A DNA stretch of 64,000 nucleotides from Spongilla lacustris (lineage: Eukaryota; Porifera; Demospongiae; Spongillida; Spongillidae). The notes under the pieces are model-generated. The model had not been told where the DNA came from. It worked only from the letters and a program-made list of their open reading frames with translations, and did not search any database. Each line of letters begins with the position of its first letter. The first letter of the stretch is position 1. Position numbers and translations under genes: made by a program. The stretch lies in assembly GCA_949361645.1 (NCBI GenBank), contig OX442431.1, forward strand, positions 5,039,645 through 5,103,644. The letters run 5' to 3'. Below, one piece after another: positions 10,946 to 21,524 of the stretch.

Positions 10946-11382
10946 TGTGTGTGTACATACATGTAAACACCTGCTGATCCTATCTTATTTTGATGTTTGT
11001 ACAAAGTAACAGAGGCCCAATGTCATGAATTTTGTTGTGTGGCCAGACTGTGCTGATAAAAGGTCTAGGTCTGTACATACAGTGAATAATCTCATGCACA
11101 ATGCCATGTATCTTTGTGCAAATACAACCCCTAGGCCTGGTTTTGCTGGTTGTCCTAGGGAATAGCTGTGTCCTGGAAGTTCATAGTATGTTAACAGATG
11201 TGCAGCACTACTACTTGTGTCCATACATGTATGTACATTTTTGGTGAGCCCCAGGGTTATTCTATTGCCTGTCTACTTGTTGCCAGCTAGGCTTGGAGTA
11301 CTACAGTTGAGAGCCTTACTGTTGACAGTAATGAGAGCAAGGTACTACATGTAATGCCGTGCATACTAAGAATGAAAACCTT

Positions 11383-11455
11383 TAGGGAAGGCCAACAGTA
11401 TAGTGAGAAGGCCAACTGTATAGGGAGAAGGCCAACTGACCAACAGTATAGTATA
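11383..11455. repeat. Short 20-bp minisatellite (related to 13.0-13.2 kb)
   Basis: Three to four units of GAAGGCCAAC(A/T)GTATAG. The same unit makes the longer array 1.6 kb downstream, so the two share an origin. Confidence 0.8.
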
Positions 11456-12549
11456 TAACATGTACATGTACATGTAAGTTGTCAAGGGAGGTGTGTCCAT
11501 ACATGTATGTATGAAGTGGGCCCATAAGGTTATTCTATTTGTGATAACTAATGCAAACACTAAATGGGCATGGGCCAACCTACATGTAGCATAGCCCCAG
11601 AACCATTATCCCTTGTTAGGCCAGTAGCTACATGTAGCTTAGGGTTGGCTTGTGGTTTCCTTGTCCACACAATGGATGTGGTTGCTTTGCAAAACTTAGG
11701 TAACCACTAAAATCACTACCTATCTTTGAAGTACCACTGCATGTACATGTAGTGACCTACAGCCAAAAAAGTTGCATGAAGGGCATAAGATGACTTGGCT
11801 ACATACATGTATAGAAGGGTTAAGGTGACCACACGTGGTAACATGTTGCGTGCAACTCAAATGAATATAGCGCATGGTCGCACAGTCTCATATGCAAATG
11901 TAGTAATATTAAATTTACCTGAACTTTTGTGTACATAGGTAGTCAGGGTTAGGGGTTATACCTGTATCTGGTAACCACCAGATAAGACCATTTTTGAAAT
12001 TAGTCCTGGGTACATATACTAGGTACAGGATTGATGGTGTCTATAAAGATAGACAATAGTACATGTAACAAAGAGTACATGTACAAGTTAATGTACCTCT
12101 CCAGGCCCTTAAACAGAAAGTACTTTAACATGCATGTTCAAAGACCTCTGATGGAGCCGTCACACAAGTGATGCATTGTATGTGTACAAAGGACACCTCC
12201 CCCCTTCTGGGGGGTTTGGAGAGGTGATCCAATGACACCACCAACACCCCTCCAGGGGAGTGAGGAAGTGTCCTCAGCACCAATGCATGCAAACAAAAAT
12301 TAGCATGTCCAAAAATACCATGCGTACTCTAGTGCATGTAGCCACTAACACAATAGCCCCCAAACAGCCATTAACACACCTGTTATCTGTCGTCACTGTG
12401 TTCAAAGGACTGGGGAAGTAGCCAGACCAGTAAATACTTTGGTTTGTAGTACTGTAGTTTGTAGGTCTTCATTGATCCTCTGCTCCTCCAGTAGTATGGT
12501 AGCTCTCTCCTGGTAGATTGTTGTGTCTTGTTGTGGTTGTACAGCAATC

Positions 12550-12552
12550 TGT

Positions 12553-12621
<69 letters not shown>

Positions 12622-12660
12622 TGTGTGTGTGTACATGTACATGCATGTGTGTGTTTGTGT
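12550..12660. repeat. (TG)n microsatellite
   Basis: A TG run of about 90 bases, broken once by TATG, then ACATGTACATGCATG. Confidence 0.95.
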
Positions 12661-13007
12661 CCAAATTATTATTATTTATATCTGATGTATATGGATGTAC
12701 ATGTAAGTATCACTGTGTACAGGTATATGTGTGGACATCATTGGTGTGTGTGCCCATGTTTGAAGCACACAATACACAGCTCTACATCAGCGTGTGTAGT
12801 GTGCACATGATGGAGACACTTGTGAATATGTGCATCACCACCAGTAGAGCTACTACATTGAGTGTCCACACTGTAACTGAGCATGCGTGACTTGCTGGAA
12901 GTGTCCATGCACGTGTGTGGTGTGTGTGTCCCACAGGTCAGCTATACACATGGTAAACAAAGGGACAGAGATGCTACACAAATGGACAATGCTCAGTGGT
13001 TCATATA

Positions 13008-13240
13008 GGGAGAAAGCCAATAGTATAGGGAGAAGGCCAACTGTATAGAGAAGGCCAACAGTATAGGGAGAAGGCCAACAGTATAGGGAGCAGGCCAACA
13101 GTATAGCGAGAAGGCCACCAGTCTAACACTACAGGAAGAAGACCAACAGTATAAGGAGACGGGCAATTAACGGTCCGGGAGAAGGCCAACAGTACAGGGA
13201 GAATTCCATACAGTACTATTATAGGGAGAAGGCCATATCT
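13008..13240. repeat. 20-bp minisatellite
   Basis: About ten units of the form GGCCAACAGTATAGGGAGAA, with substitutions and small indels. Frames on the minus strand that repeat SPYTVGLLP are the translated repeat. Confidence 0.9.
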
Positions 13241-14717
13241 CCTCCCCCTTCACTGCATCGAATATATGCCTGTTCTGCACATACTAAATTCACACAGTAT
13301 ACTCACCAAAAGACCTGAATCTCAGAAGTTGAAATCATGCAGGGCAATCCGTTTATTGCTGCCTCCACATCTCCAAAGCTACGATTGTGTATTATCCTTA
13401 ATAATTCATCTGCAATAACAGTTAACTAGTTGCAACGTACGCAATAACTGTAACTTAATCCCAGATGACGCAAGGTATTACGTTATGACATATTGTTTAT
13501 GAATAAATTATGCGCGGTAGAAATTAATTTTTTGTCTTGATTTTACTACACGAATGGTTCATATCATAATTATATAAAACACAGATTCACAATCAGACCG
13601 ATTTATAGTAAATTATAAATATGTTTAAAATTCAATTTGAAAATAAAAGCATGATGACCGCCTATGTATGGGCCATTTCTCCATATGTGCAATGTGTGTG
13701 CATGCGGTCTTAAAGATAAAGAGTTACAGTTAAATTGTCTCGTTGGTGTGCGCGAGCTACGCGGTGGCGAAGCGGGTCCATAACAATATGCAGTTCAGTA
13801 TCTATACCGGCTGACACAAATTATAAATACTTGCTTCACACTGGTAACATAGAAAATCAAATAAGCTGTGGTACATGCATGTGTCATTTGCTACTGATTT
13901 GGCGTATGGTAACAACCCAACTATAGTCATTACACAATCAGATGATACGTGTTCAACCCTGACTGCAATCCATCAACATCAACATGAAGTGTTTGAATGA
14001 ATGCTTTATTAGTCACTAATAGATTCTAGCCTAATAAACAGTTGTACAAGATGGGAGCTGGCTCTGAATCATTTTCATACCAGTGTTTATGTGGGTATCT
14101 CCTAACCATTTACATTTTTTTTAATGTACAGCTTTATCTACTTTTTCTGGACATATAGTTGTATAGCGCACATTGTATAGGAGCCTTCCACTTTTTGCTT
14201 CAGTTTGGTTGGCCTTTTATTATCTTAGTAGATTGACTGCTGCAATTAAATCTAGCGGCTCTACACTGATGCACAATGTTCATCTTTGCATCCTGTCTAA
14301 GCGGCTTCTCTAAGTGTTATAGTAGGCAATTTGGAATGGTCCTAATGGTACAGACCCCTTGAATGGCATTAATATTAACTCGCCACTTGGATAGGTCACT
14401 CCTGAAAAAATATATATTAATGTGGTCAAGTAATAAACTTTATAACACCTCACCCCATATACATGTAACCCAAAGCAGTACTACAGTTTGACTCTATAGA
14501 CACAACCCATGTACAGATTTTGCTATAGTAACTTACTGTAGCTATAGCTGGTAAAGATCACTTCTAACATCAGTAACATAGCATGCACAACAAACACGGC
14601 ATATCATGCAGTTGATGATGACGACCGTTCAAATTAGGGTATTGCATTCAATTAGGTATTGCACTGAATAATGATGTCGTTTATGCTTGACATACTGAAT
14701 CATCATCCTTTCAACAG
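13241..14717. other. No gene recognised
   Basis: A/T-rich sequence with no convincing exon. It could be intronic or upstream sequence of the putative membrane-protein exons at 14.7-15.0 kb. Confidence 0.4.
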
Positions 14718-15010
14718 TTTTGCGATACTCTTATCAGCTGCCTCTTGTATGTTTACATGGCAAGTAATGATAGTAAGAGCTGAAGCAATTGACATGCAGT
14801 GGAGGTTTACTTGTGCTAGTGGTATTTTCACAAACAGGTTGTGTGTACAATCAGTATGGAATCTATGGATACATAAAATGTTACATTGCAAGACTAATTT
14901 TATCACTGATGGCGATCATGTTACAAGCGGGGTATATCAATCTAATGAGATGTTGTAGCAAGAGGTATTCAAGGACTGAGATTTTGGCTGAACAGGAGAT
15001 GAAGAGGTGA
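14718..15010 (+). CDS. Possible last two exons of a membrane protein
   Basis: Two frames join cleanly across a 74-base GT-AG intron. Exon 14718-14763 lies after TTTCAACAG and ends at GCAA|GTAATG; exon 14838-15010 lies after TTTCACAAACAG. The joined reading gives 15 codons plus a split Ser codon, then 57 codons to a TGA at 15008. It contains hydrophobic segments (TLISCLLYVYMA, then CYIARLILSLMAIMLQAGY) and a basic, charged tail ending RTEILAEQEMKR. The pattern fits the C-terminus of a polytopic membrane protein. Upstream exons were not found and the family was not recognised. Matching intron phase and a very short intron are the main support. Confidence 0.35.
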
Positions 15011-15722
15011 TTGTAGGACTATGAGTGCTGACTTTACAGGTTACATTGATGAACGGGTACGTGTATAAGTTGATGGTTTAAGGACTGTGCAGGAGACAGT
15101 GGTGAAATGTGAGTTGGGACAATCCTAGCCAAGCGTACGCAAGTTTCACTCCAATTTCCCTGAAATGTATTTTATAGCTACGGGGTCATGAGACATTGCT
15201 TTATACAAAAGGTCACCTTCCCAGGTCTAGTCGTTTGGGAGATTATTACTGACCAAAAGTTCACCTTTTACCGGCTCAACTTTTGCAACTTGGACTAATT
15301 GTACATTTTGATCCCATCAACTTACAACTATTGTTTTGGCATCAAAATAAACCCTGTTTACTTTTTAAAGTAGATATAAATTATAAGTTTCATATATCTG
15401 CATGTGAATATAATTCTGCCTCTTTTTCTTCTTTATAACCGTTGCCCCAAACCAAATAACACCAAAAAATTCATGCATAATATTTTTTGCAGAAGGAGCA
15501 TATAAATAATAGATTTTGGATCGGGCTGACCTTGGGCTGAGACACAGCAAGGGGAAATGTGTGCATTTGACATAGTCCAACCTTGGTTTGGTTCTGCTAA
15601 TGGCTGCACTGTGATCATATGAATTTCATTTATGTAGTACATGTACTTACATGTACACTAATCACAATAACACTGAAGAATGCACTTTAAAAATGTATAT
15701 ACATGAACTGAGTAATTGTACT
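15011..15722. other. No gene recognised
   Basis: A/T-rich non-coding sequence. Small overlapping minus-strand frames at 15.36-15.64 kb share no recognisable domain. Confidence 0.4.
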
Positions 15723-16510
15723 CTATTCATGTAGATGGCTATACAGGGCTTTTGCTGCAGTATCCTTTCCCTTGTCTGTGATAATATATGTTCGTCCAGT
15801 GCATGTCTTTGGATTTACAGAAATTAAAAGGTCACTAATATAAACTATCAAAACTTCAGCTGGGTCAGGATGGGAGACAGACTTGCTTGGTCCATGATGA
15901 CGGAGGAAGGTTACAGTTACTTCCTGTAATCCAGAATCTGTTTTCAAAACATAGCTAACCCACCAAGCACTGTCATATATAACACTGCCACTTAGCCTTT
16001 AGCTTCTTGAATGCTCACAGAGCTGCATAAAGATAACGTGTCTACAGTCTCAGTGCGGCAAACACTGCTTGTACTGTATTCCTTCACCTGTAGGGTCCTG
16101 GTTGTCAGCGGCAAGAAACAGTGCAGTTTTTTTTGTGTTCCAGCAATTGTTTTAGCATTAGACAGCCTTTCCCTTAGTAGACTCTGTTCCTCACCCCAGT
16201 CCTGGCTTGTCAAGTACTTTTTAAGGTTATACCAGTCAATTTAGACTGACTGAATAGCTCAAGGGGAGTTTTAATGTGGCCATTGTGTACTTGCTGCAAA
16301 CTGGCTTTGGCAACTTTTCAGTTTCCCCATCAGGTGGCCTCTTGCCATGGCTTGTTGCAAAGAAATGCCATTCTGCAACTAATCCAAAGCCTTCATAGTG
16401 GTGGCACAAATCGATGAAGTTTTTATAGTTTTTATATTGTGCAGCACACCCATCACTGAAATAAATCATTTTCGTTACTTTGTAATTTGTTATTCTACCA
16501 GGTGCCATTG
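15723..16510 (-). pseudogene. Transposase-like relic (SDG-QYKN / SHGK type)
   Basis: Three minus-strand frames in the order 16508-16236, 16213-15992 and 15947-15723 look like successive parts of one protein. The first carries IYFSDGCAAQYKNYKNF followed about 30 residues later by AEWHFFATSHGK and DG. The second has NWEDEQ-like and RLSNAKTIAGTQK motifs; the third has HHGPSKS and TGRTY. I recognise this as a protein family abundant in cnidarians, sponges and insects, probably transposon-derived. The D-x-C-x-x-Q-x-K-N ... H-(G/T)-K-x-x-x-D layout is similar to that of the large transposase-like gene at 21.5 kb. Frame changes near 16310 and 16220 and a missing N-terminus make it a pseudogene, unless the breaks are introns. 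Confidence 0.55.
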
Positions 16511-16529
16511 AACTGGACCTACATGTTGA

Positions 16530-16612
16530 TGAAAGTCTACCCTAGGGGAAAAAATATGAAAGTCTACACTAGGGGGGAAAAAATATGAAAGTCTACCCTA
16601 GGGGGAAAAAAT
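16530..16612. repeat. Short tandem repeat, about 29-bp unit
   Basis: Three units of GAAAGTCTAC(C/A)CTAGGGG(G)AAAAAATA. Confidence 0.9.
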
Positions 16613-17199
16613 AGGATTCCCAGCCAGGGTTTATGTACTAAGATCCCAGATTCACAGTTGATTTTCTCACACTCAAGGTTGATGTAGTACCTGGGATCTT
16701 CCAATACGCTACATACTAGTACCTATGTAGACATAGATTAGGCCTTCCAGTAGAAGTTTACATAGCACACAATGAACAAATCAACCTTTGTCCTTATAAT
16801 GATATAATCAAATGTCTTGGGTAGTTGTACATGGACCTACTGTATATAGGCTACCCTGGACCTACTGTACATAGGCCTACCCCTGGACCTACTGTATATT
16901 GTCAATGATAAATTCAACAGTGGCGCACACGGCTACAGATCAGCCGAGATAAAGTTGATACTGGTTGCATGGGCAATCCATCTGCAGCTCAGCGGCGTAA
17001 TGGGGCGAAAACTGAGGGGGTTACACGCACATAACCACAATCAGCAACGCCAAGTATAGTACACTTAAGCGTGTTGGCGTCAATAATTTTAGAAACTCTT
17101 ATTCACCTGCCTAGTAAAAGCCAACTGATTCTGATCGATGATACAGTAATATTGTAGCTCACGTTTTCTATCCCGCTGGCAAGCTCCAGCATCTGGCTA
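16613..17199. other. No gene recognised
   Basis: Contains three near-copies of TGGACCTACTGTA(T/C)AT(A/T)G (16831-16900). No exon was recognised. Confidence 0.45.
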
Positions 17200-19179
17200 G
17201 TTGGGCGTAGTCCGACCTTCGCGTAGTTGGGCAATAAGCATTCTTCCTGTATGACACCAGGATGTAATGGTTATCTTGTTTGCAAATCCCTAATACGTTT
17301 ATCTCTGGGAGGTAGTTTTGATGTTATATTTGCATGCAATGGTTGTGAACACAGAATTACTACTTTTGCTAGTTCAAGTGAACATATCTGGTCTAAGCAA
17401 AAAAACAGTTAGCTTCATGCTACAAACTGCTGTTTTGTTTGCTGGATGTACATGTACATATGCAAAATACTCCCGTGTCCTAAAGTATGGATTAGGGTTG
17501 TGCTGTGTCAGCAAAAATACATATTACAAAACCATTCAGAAACTTGTACCTATTGTTACTTTTGTTTACTTAATACACAATGCTCCATGGCAAAGCAAGA
17601 CATGAAAAACATGAGACTGGAAGTTGGAAGCATGAAGTCACATGCGGGGATGGAGTATGGTTAACTAGAGGATACTTTAGTATGAATTCTACGGCTACTT
17701 TAAGAAACTACACAAATCACTCTTTGTTATTTAATGTATGCATGGATCACCAGGCGATGATGATATATTTAAGGGAACTTCAAAGAATGCTGAGAGTTTT
17801 GCCCTTCAAGAATTATTTAAACAATCTGCTTTAGAAGGGTTAAACATTGATGCCCATGTAAAAGATGGGGATTCAACCTCATCTGAAGCATGTCTGGATC
17901 CTCATGGAAATGTGTACATTTGTGGTGGCCACTTCAATCGTGCTTTTGGAAAATGCCTTGAAGGCATACAAAAATCAAAGAAATTTACCAAAGATAGAAA
18001 TGAGAGATTTTCAGAAACAATCTGAGTATAAAAATGAAGACTTTTCAGTACCCTGCCATTGTCCTGATAGGCATTCCAAAAACTGTGGCTGCAATTCAGA
18101 TAAATTCATAGGGAAAGCAAAAAAAAAAATGATGAGTTTATGATGTTTGAGGCTGGCACCGACCATATGAGATGTGACCATACTTGGATGCAAACATGCA
18201 ATTGGAGATCACACAGATTGTAGCTTTCAGGCCAAACTACTTTGCACTTGTGGAACATGTAAGAGTAAGTGTAACATATTATGTAAAGGTAAACCTTACA
18301 AAAGTACATACACATTACTTTGTCCTTATCACAAGTTAGCATTTAAGATGCTGTGCATAGAATGTGCTTCTATGTCACAACAAGTTATACACCCTGATCT
18401 TTGTAAGGTGCATACAAATTATGTTGAAGCATCTCATAATATATTAACCAGATTCCGCTCCAAAGAATTGGCAAAAAAGGAACAATATACTTTATCAACC
18501 AATTTGGGACTTTTACAGGCTAACATGACTTATATGAATAGTAAGATTCCTGGGTATCATTGGACACTTGAATTATATAACTTGATGGATGTCCCTTCCT
18601 TTCACAATTTAATATTAGCATGTACCAATTATTCACATACTCGACACAGACATTTAAAGAAACTTCAAACTGAATGTGCTAAAAAAGCCAGATACAAACG
18701 TAAGTCTTTTCATTGAGGAATAGAGGAAGACAATCGAAAGAAATTTGTTAAATTGAAAGGTGCTGAAGATGGTTTCAAACACAGTTATGGTATTTAAAAA
18801 AAAGATGAACTGTCAGATTATGAAGAAGAATGCAACGGATTGATGAAAAGATGCAAACGATTAACTACTGGGCCATGTGTACCACACAAAAAACCAAAGA
18901 ATTATGATCAGGATACTATTGTAACCAAATCAGAGAAATTTATAGACGAAGAACAACAACCATGCACTTCAAAGGCTACAAAAGACGATGCTATATCATT
19001 ACTGTACATGCAATCATACAAATGGTAAACTCAATAAATCTTGTTTGTTAAATAAAGATAATACAGATCAGCTTAAGAATTTTTTGGTACCCATTAAAGT
19101 ATATACCATTGAAAGTTTGGTAAAACACGATTTAGTTATAACTGGTTATGATCATAAATCCTGTAATACCTCATTATGA
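17200..19179 (+). pseudogene. Mutator-like (MULE-type) DNA transposase, frameshifted
   Basis: A chain of plus-strand frames spells one protein with several frameshifts. 17227-17412 has a zinc-binding N-terminus (CMTPGCNGYLVC ... CNGCEH). 17405-17560 has AVLFAGCTCTYAKYSRVLK. 17610-17720 has SWKHEVTCGDGVWLTRGY, the first catalytic Asp region. 17738-18020 has AHVKDGDSTSSEA, the second Asp, and CGGHFNRAFGK. 18030-18140 holds CHCPDRHSKNCGC. 18174-18716 holds Cys-rich CTCGTCKSKC and then YVEASHNILTRFR with a candidate catalytic Glu. The order matches the Mutator-like transposase domain proteins common in cnidarians and sponges. At least four frame changes (near 17405, 17600, 17740 and 18010) and a stop at 18714-18716 argue against function. 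18840-19179 may be further decayed C-terminal sequence. Confidence 0.7.
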
Positions 19180-19225
19180 GGTGGTTGACCAAGAATGGAA
19201 GAAGTTTGCAAGTAAATTTATGCAT

Positions 19226-19490
19226 ATACACAATGTATGTACAGTGTGTAGTATGTGTGCATACAATACAGTGTGTAGTATGTGTGCATACATGTACAGT
19301 GTTTAGTATGTGTGCATTTGTGCATACATGTACAGTGTGTAGTATGTGTGCATACATGTACAGTGTGTAGTATGTGTGCATACATGTACAGTGTGTAGTA
19401 TGTGTGCATGTATGTGTGAATACACGTACAGTGTGTAGTATGTGTGCATATACTTGTATAGTGTGGAGTATGTGTGCATACATGTACGCC
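19226..19490. repeat. Minisatellite, about 27-bp unit
   Basis: About nine units of ACAGTGTGTAGTATGTGTGC followed by ATACATGT, with length variants. Frames on both strands are repeat artefacts. Confidence 0.95.
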
Positions 19491-20340
19491 CCGGAAGGCA
19501 GTGCATGTAAACACATTTGCCCAAGCAGCGCAATTGTATTTGCCTTACCATCAGATACCTGGTAACGTTGCACAGACCTCATCAAGCAGGCACTTCATAT
19601 CTCTGATATGGAGGTCAAGTACATCATCAGTTTCAAGTTTAGGCCAACAGCCTACTCTGATAACCTTGAGTTGGGAAGGTGTGGCAATGAGATGTGTGAT
19701 ATTGGTGTTAGGTGGGTCAGTGTCTTCAGTGAGAGAGGAGGAGGAGAGTGAGAGATGAGAAGGAAGGGAGGGGAGGGGGAGAGAAGGGAGAGAGGAGATC
19801 TCGAGAGAGGAGGGATGGAGAAGGTAGAGAAGAATTGCTGACTTTGTGGGGTTCGTTGATGCACTTAGGTTGACCATCTTTGGTGCTAGCTGTCCATTCT
19901 AACCACCCTGCACTATTTCTCACACCCTCACGAGGGTGCAGAGTTACTAAATCAGTACGAAGGAGTGGCCAAAACACCTATTGCCTCTGTAGGTGATGTA
20001 AGCGTGTTGTAACTGACGTCAAATAACGCTTACGTGTGGCCATTTAGTAGGCGTTTGGACCTTTGCACGACCACAATAAAGGAATTAAATTGTAGTGACG
20101 CTACTTATCGGATCAAGGAGTGTTCAACGTATAGCTCAGTTGTTCACAAATTGCTAATGCTTGGAATTGGTCTATTCGTTGCATTATATAGCATGCTTGG
20201 CAAGCATGCTATATAATAGTTGGAATGGATTCGTCTTATTGGTATCGAGTAAGCTCAATAGCCAAGCTAGGCCTTCTATACTTCGTACATGCCGTGCATG
20301 CAGCTCCCTTTGTTTTATCGATATACCTTTCATGCAGTGT
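19491..20340. other. No gene recognised; purine tract and perfect hairpin
   Basis: Includes a G/A-rich tract (19735-19815). It also includes a near-perfect palindrome, TATATAGCATGCTTGGCAAG followed by its mirror (about 20187-20218), able to form a 14-bp stem. A minus-strand stretch at 19977-19840 reads GWLEWTASTKDGQPKC, but no domain was recognised. Confidence 0.5.
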
Positions 20341-20912
20341 TGTTCTTCGGATATCTTAAACTAATTAAGCCGAGTTTAGTCTCCTTGTTATCGAGTTAGA
20401 ACCGCCTGTTGTATCTTTCAAACTCAGACGTGTTTACACGATTTTTGCAGCTGCGTGGTACGTTAATTGTGCGTATAGCCAGGTAACGGTAGCGTATGCG
20501 ACGTCACATTGCTACCGATAATATGAATCTACACCTGTTTGTGTCATTTCATCACCAGCTTACAACTGTACATCTTATTTTTATGAAAAGGCACGATTGG
20601 AAAACTTTGAAGCTAATGCCGTCTTCTTGCGATGTTCCTATCGCGAGTTTCACGTGCAGATCGGTAATGGAAGGGAAAAGAACAAAAATTAAATGGCGGA
20701 ATCTCTCGCTCCTAGTAAACGGCACTGTTCCACGAAATGCACTTTGTATGTGCATATCTGTCGTGTCTTTGATGGATTATATGCAAGCGGGCGAGTAAAG
20801 GCAACGATTCGTTACCGTTTTATTAAAACGCTCACTCGAAAACCACGCCCACGGACCAATCCTACATAGTACCACTCCGCTGAGCTGATAGGACCCACGG
20901 TAGTGGGTCCTG
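20341..20912. repeat. Interspersed repeat ending in a GGACCCAC palindrome, copy 1
   Basis: Colinear with 62648-63242. Shared anchors, in order, are GTTCTTCGGATATCTTAAAC, AGAACCGCCTGTTGTA, GTCATTTCATCACCAGCT, ACAAAAATTAAATGGCGGAA, AAACGGCACTGTT and GAAAACCACGCCCAC. Both copies end with a GGACCCAC...GTGGGTCC palindrome. It abuts the (AT)n flank of the giant element. It may be a non-autonomous transposon or the promoter-proximal part of a larger one; coding content is not evident. Confidence 0.8.
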
Positions 20913-20954
20913 TTATATAATTATAATTATAATTATAATTTATATATATATATA

Positions 20955-21485
20955 TGGGACAGTTCACGACAAAATGAGCCTTCGTATATATATATAAAAT
21001 GTTATAAAATACCTTTACGTTTAAATAGCTATAACTGCCCAACGGTAAGAGCTATTGACATCCTATCTTCAACACTTTAAACTATACCATTTCTCTATGC
21101 TAAAATACATTTTGGAATCTTTCACTTGCTCCATACCAGTATTGCAACGTCCGATACCCTTTCGGGTTCTAACCCGCCATAACTTTCTGTAGGAGTAATG
21201 AAATCTCTTCAAATTCGGTTTATAGGTAGAGAGGTCCTTTACCTATCGATTTGTTCTGTTCGTTAATTTTTATGTATTCCGTTGGGGAGATACAGCCGTT
21301 CAAAGTAGGTACAGGTTTCCCGCTCGAATCGCGCCGTTGCACGGGCGTGAACCGCTTCCATTCACTCATGTACATGAATATTCAACTTCTCCCGTTTATT
21401 AACTTAGCCACACCTACAAAGCAGGATACGCGACAAACGGCGGTGAGTATTGGATCTCTCAGGTAATGCCTATTATAGTTGTTAT
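20955..21485. repeat. Left terminal inverted repeat of the giant element
   Basis: Matches the reverse complement of 37650-38181. Anchors include TTCGTATATATATATAAAAT, TTGCAACGT(C/T)CGATACC, TCAAATTCGGTTT, CGATTTGTTCTGTTCGTTAA and CCCGCTCGAATCGCGCC. The same anchors occur in the short foldback elements at 47.3 and 56.7 kb. Confidence 0.85.
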
Positions 21486-21524
21486 TCGTTATCCTCTTTG
21501 TACATGTAGATAAAGATAAACGAT

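Larger units (their letters stand above)
9766..13007. other. Gene-poor region with simple repeats
   Basis: No gene was recognised. It holds a purine-rich tract, two (TG)n microsatellites and a short run of the 20-bp minisatellite, listed separately. ACATGTA palindromes are very frequent here, as elsewhere in the window. Confidence 0.5.
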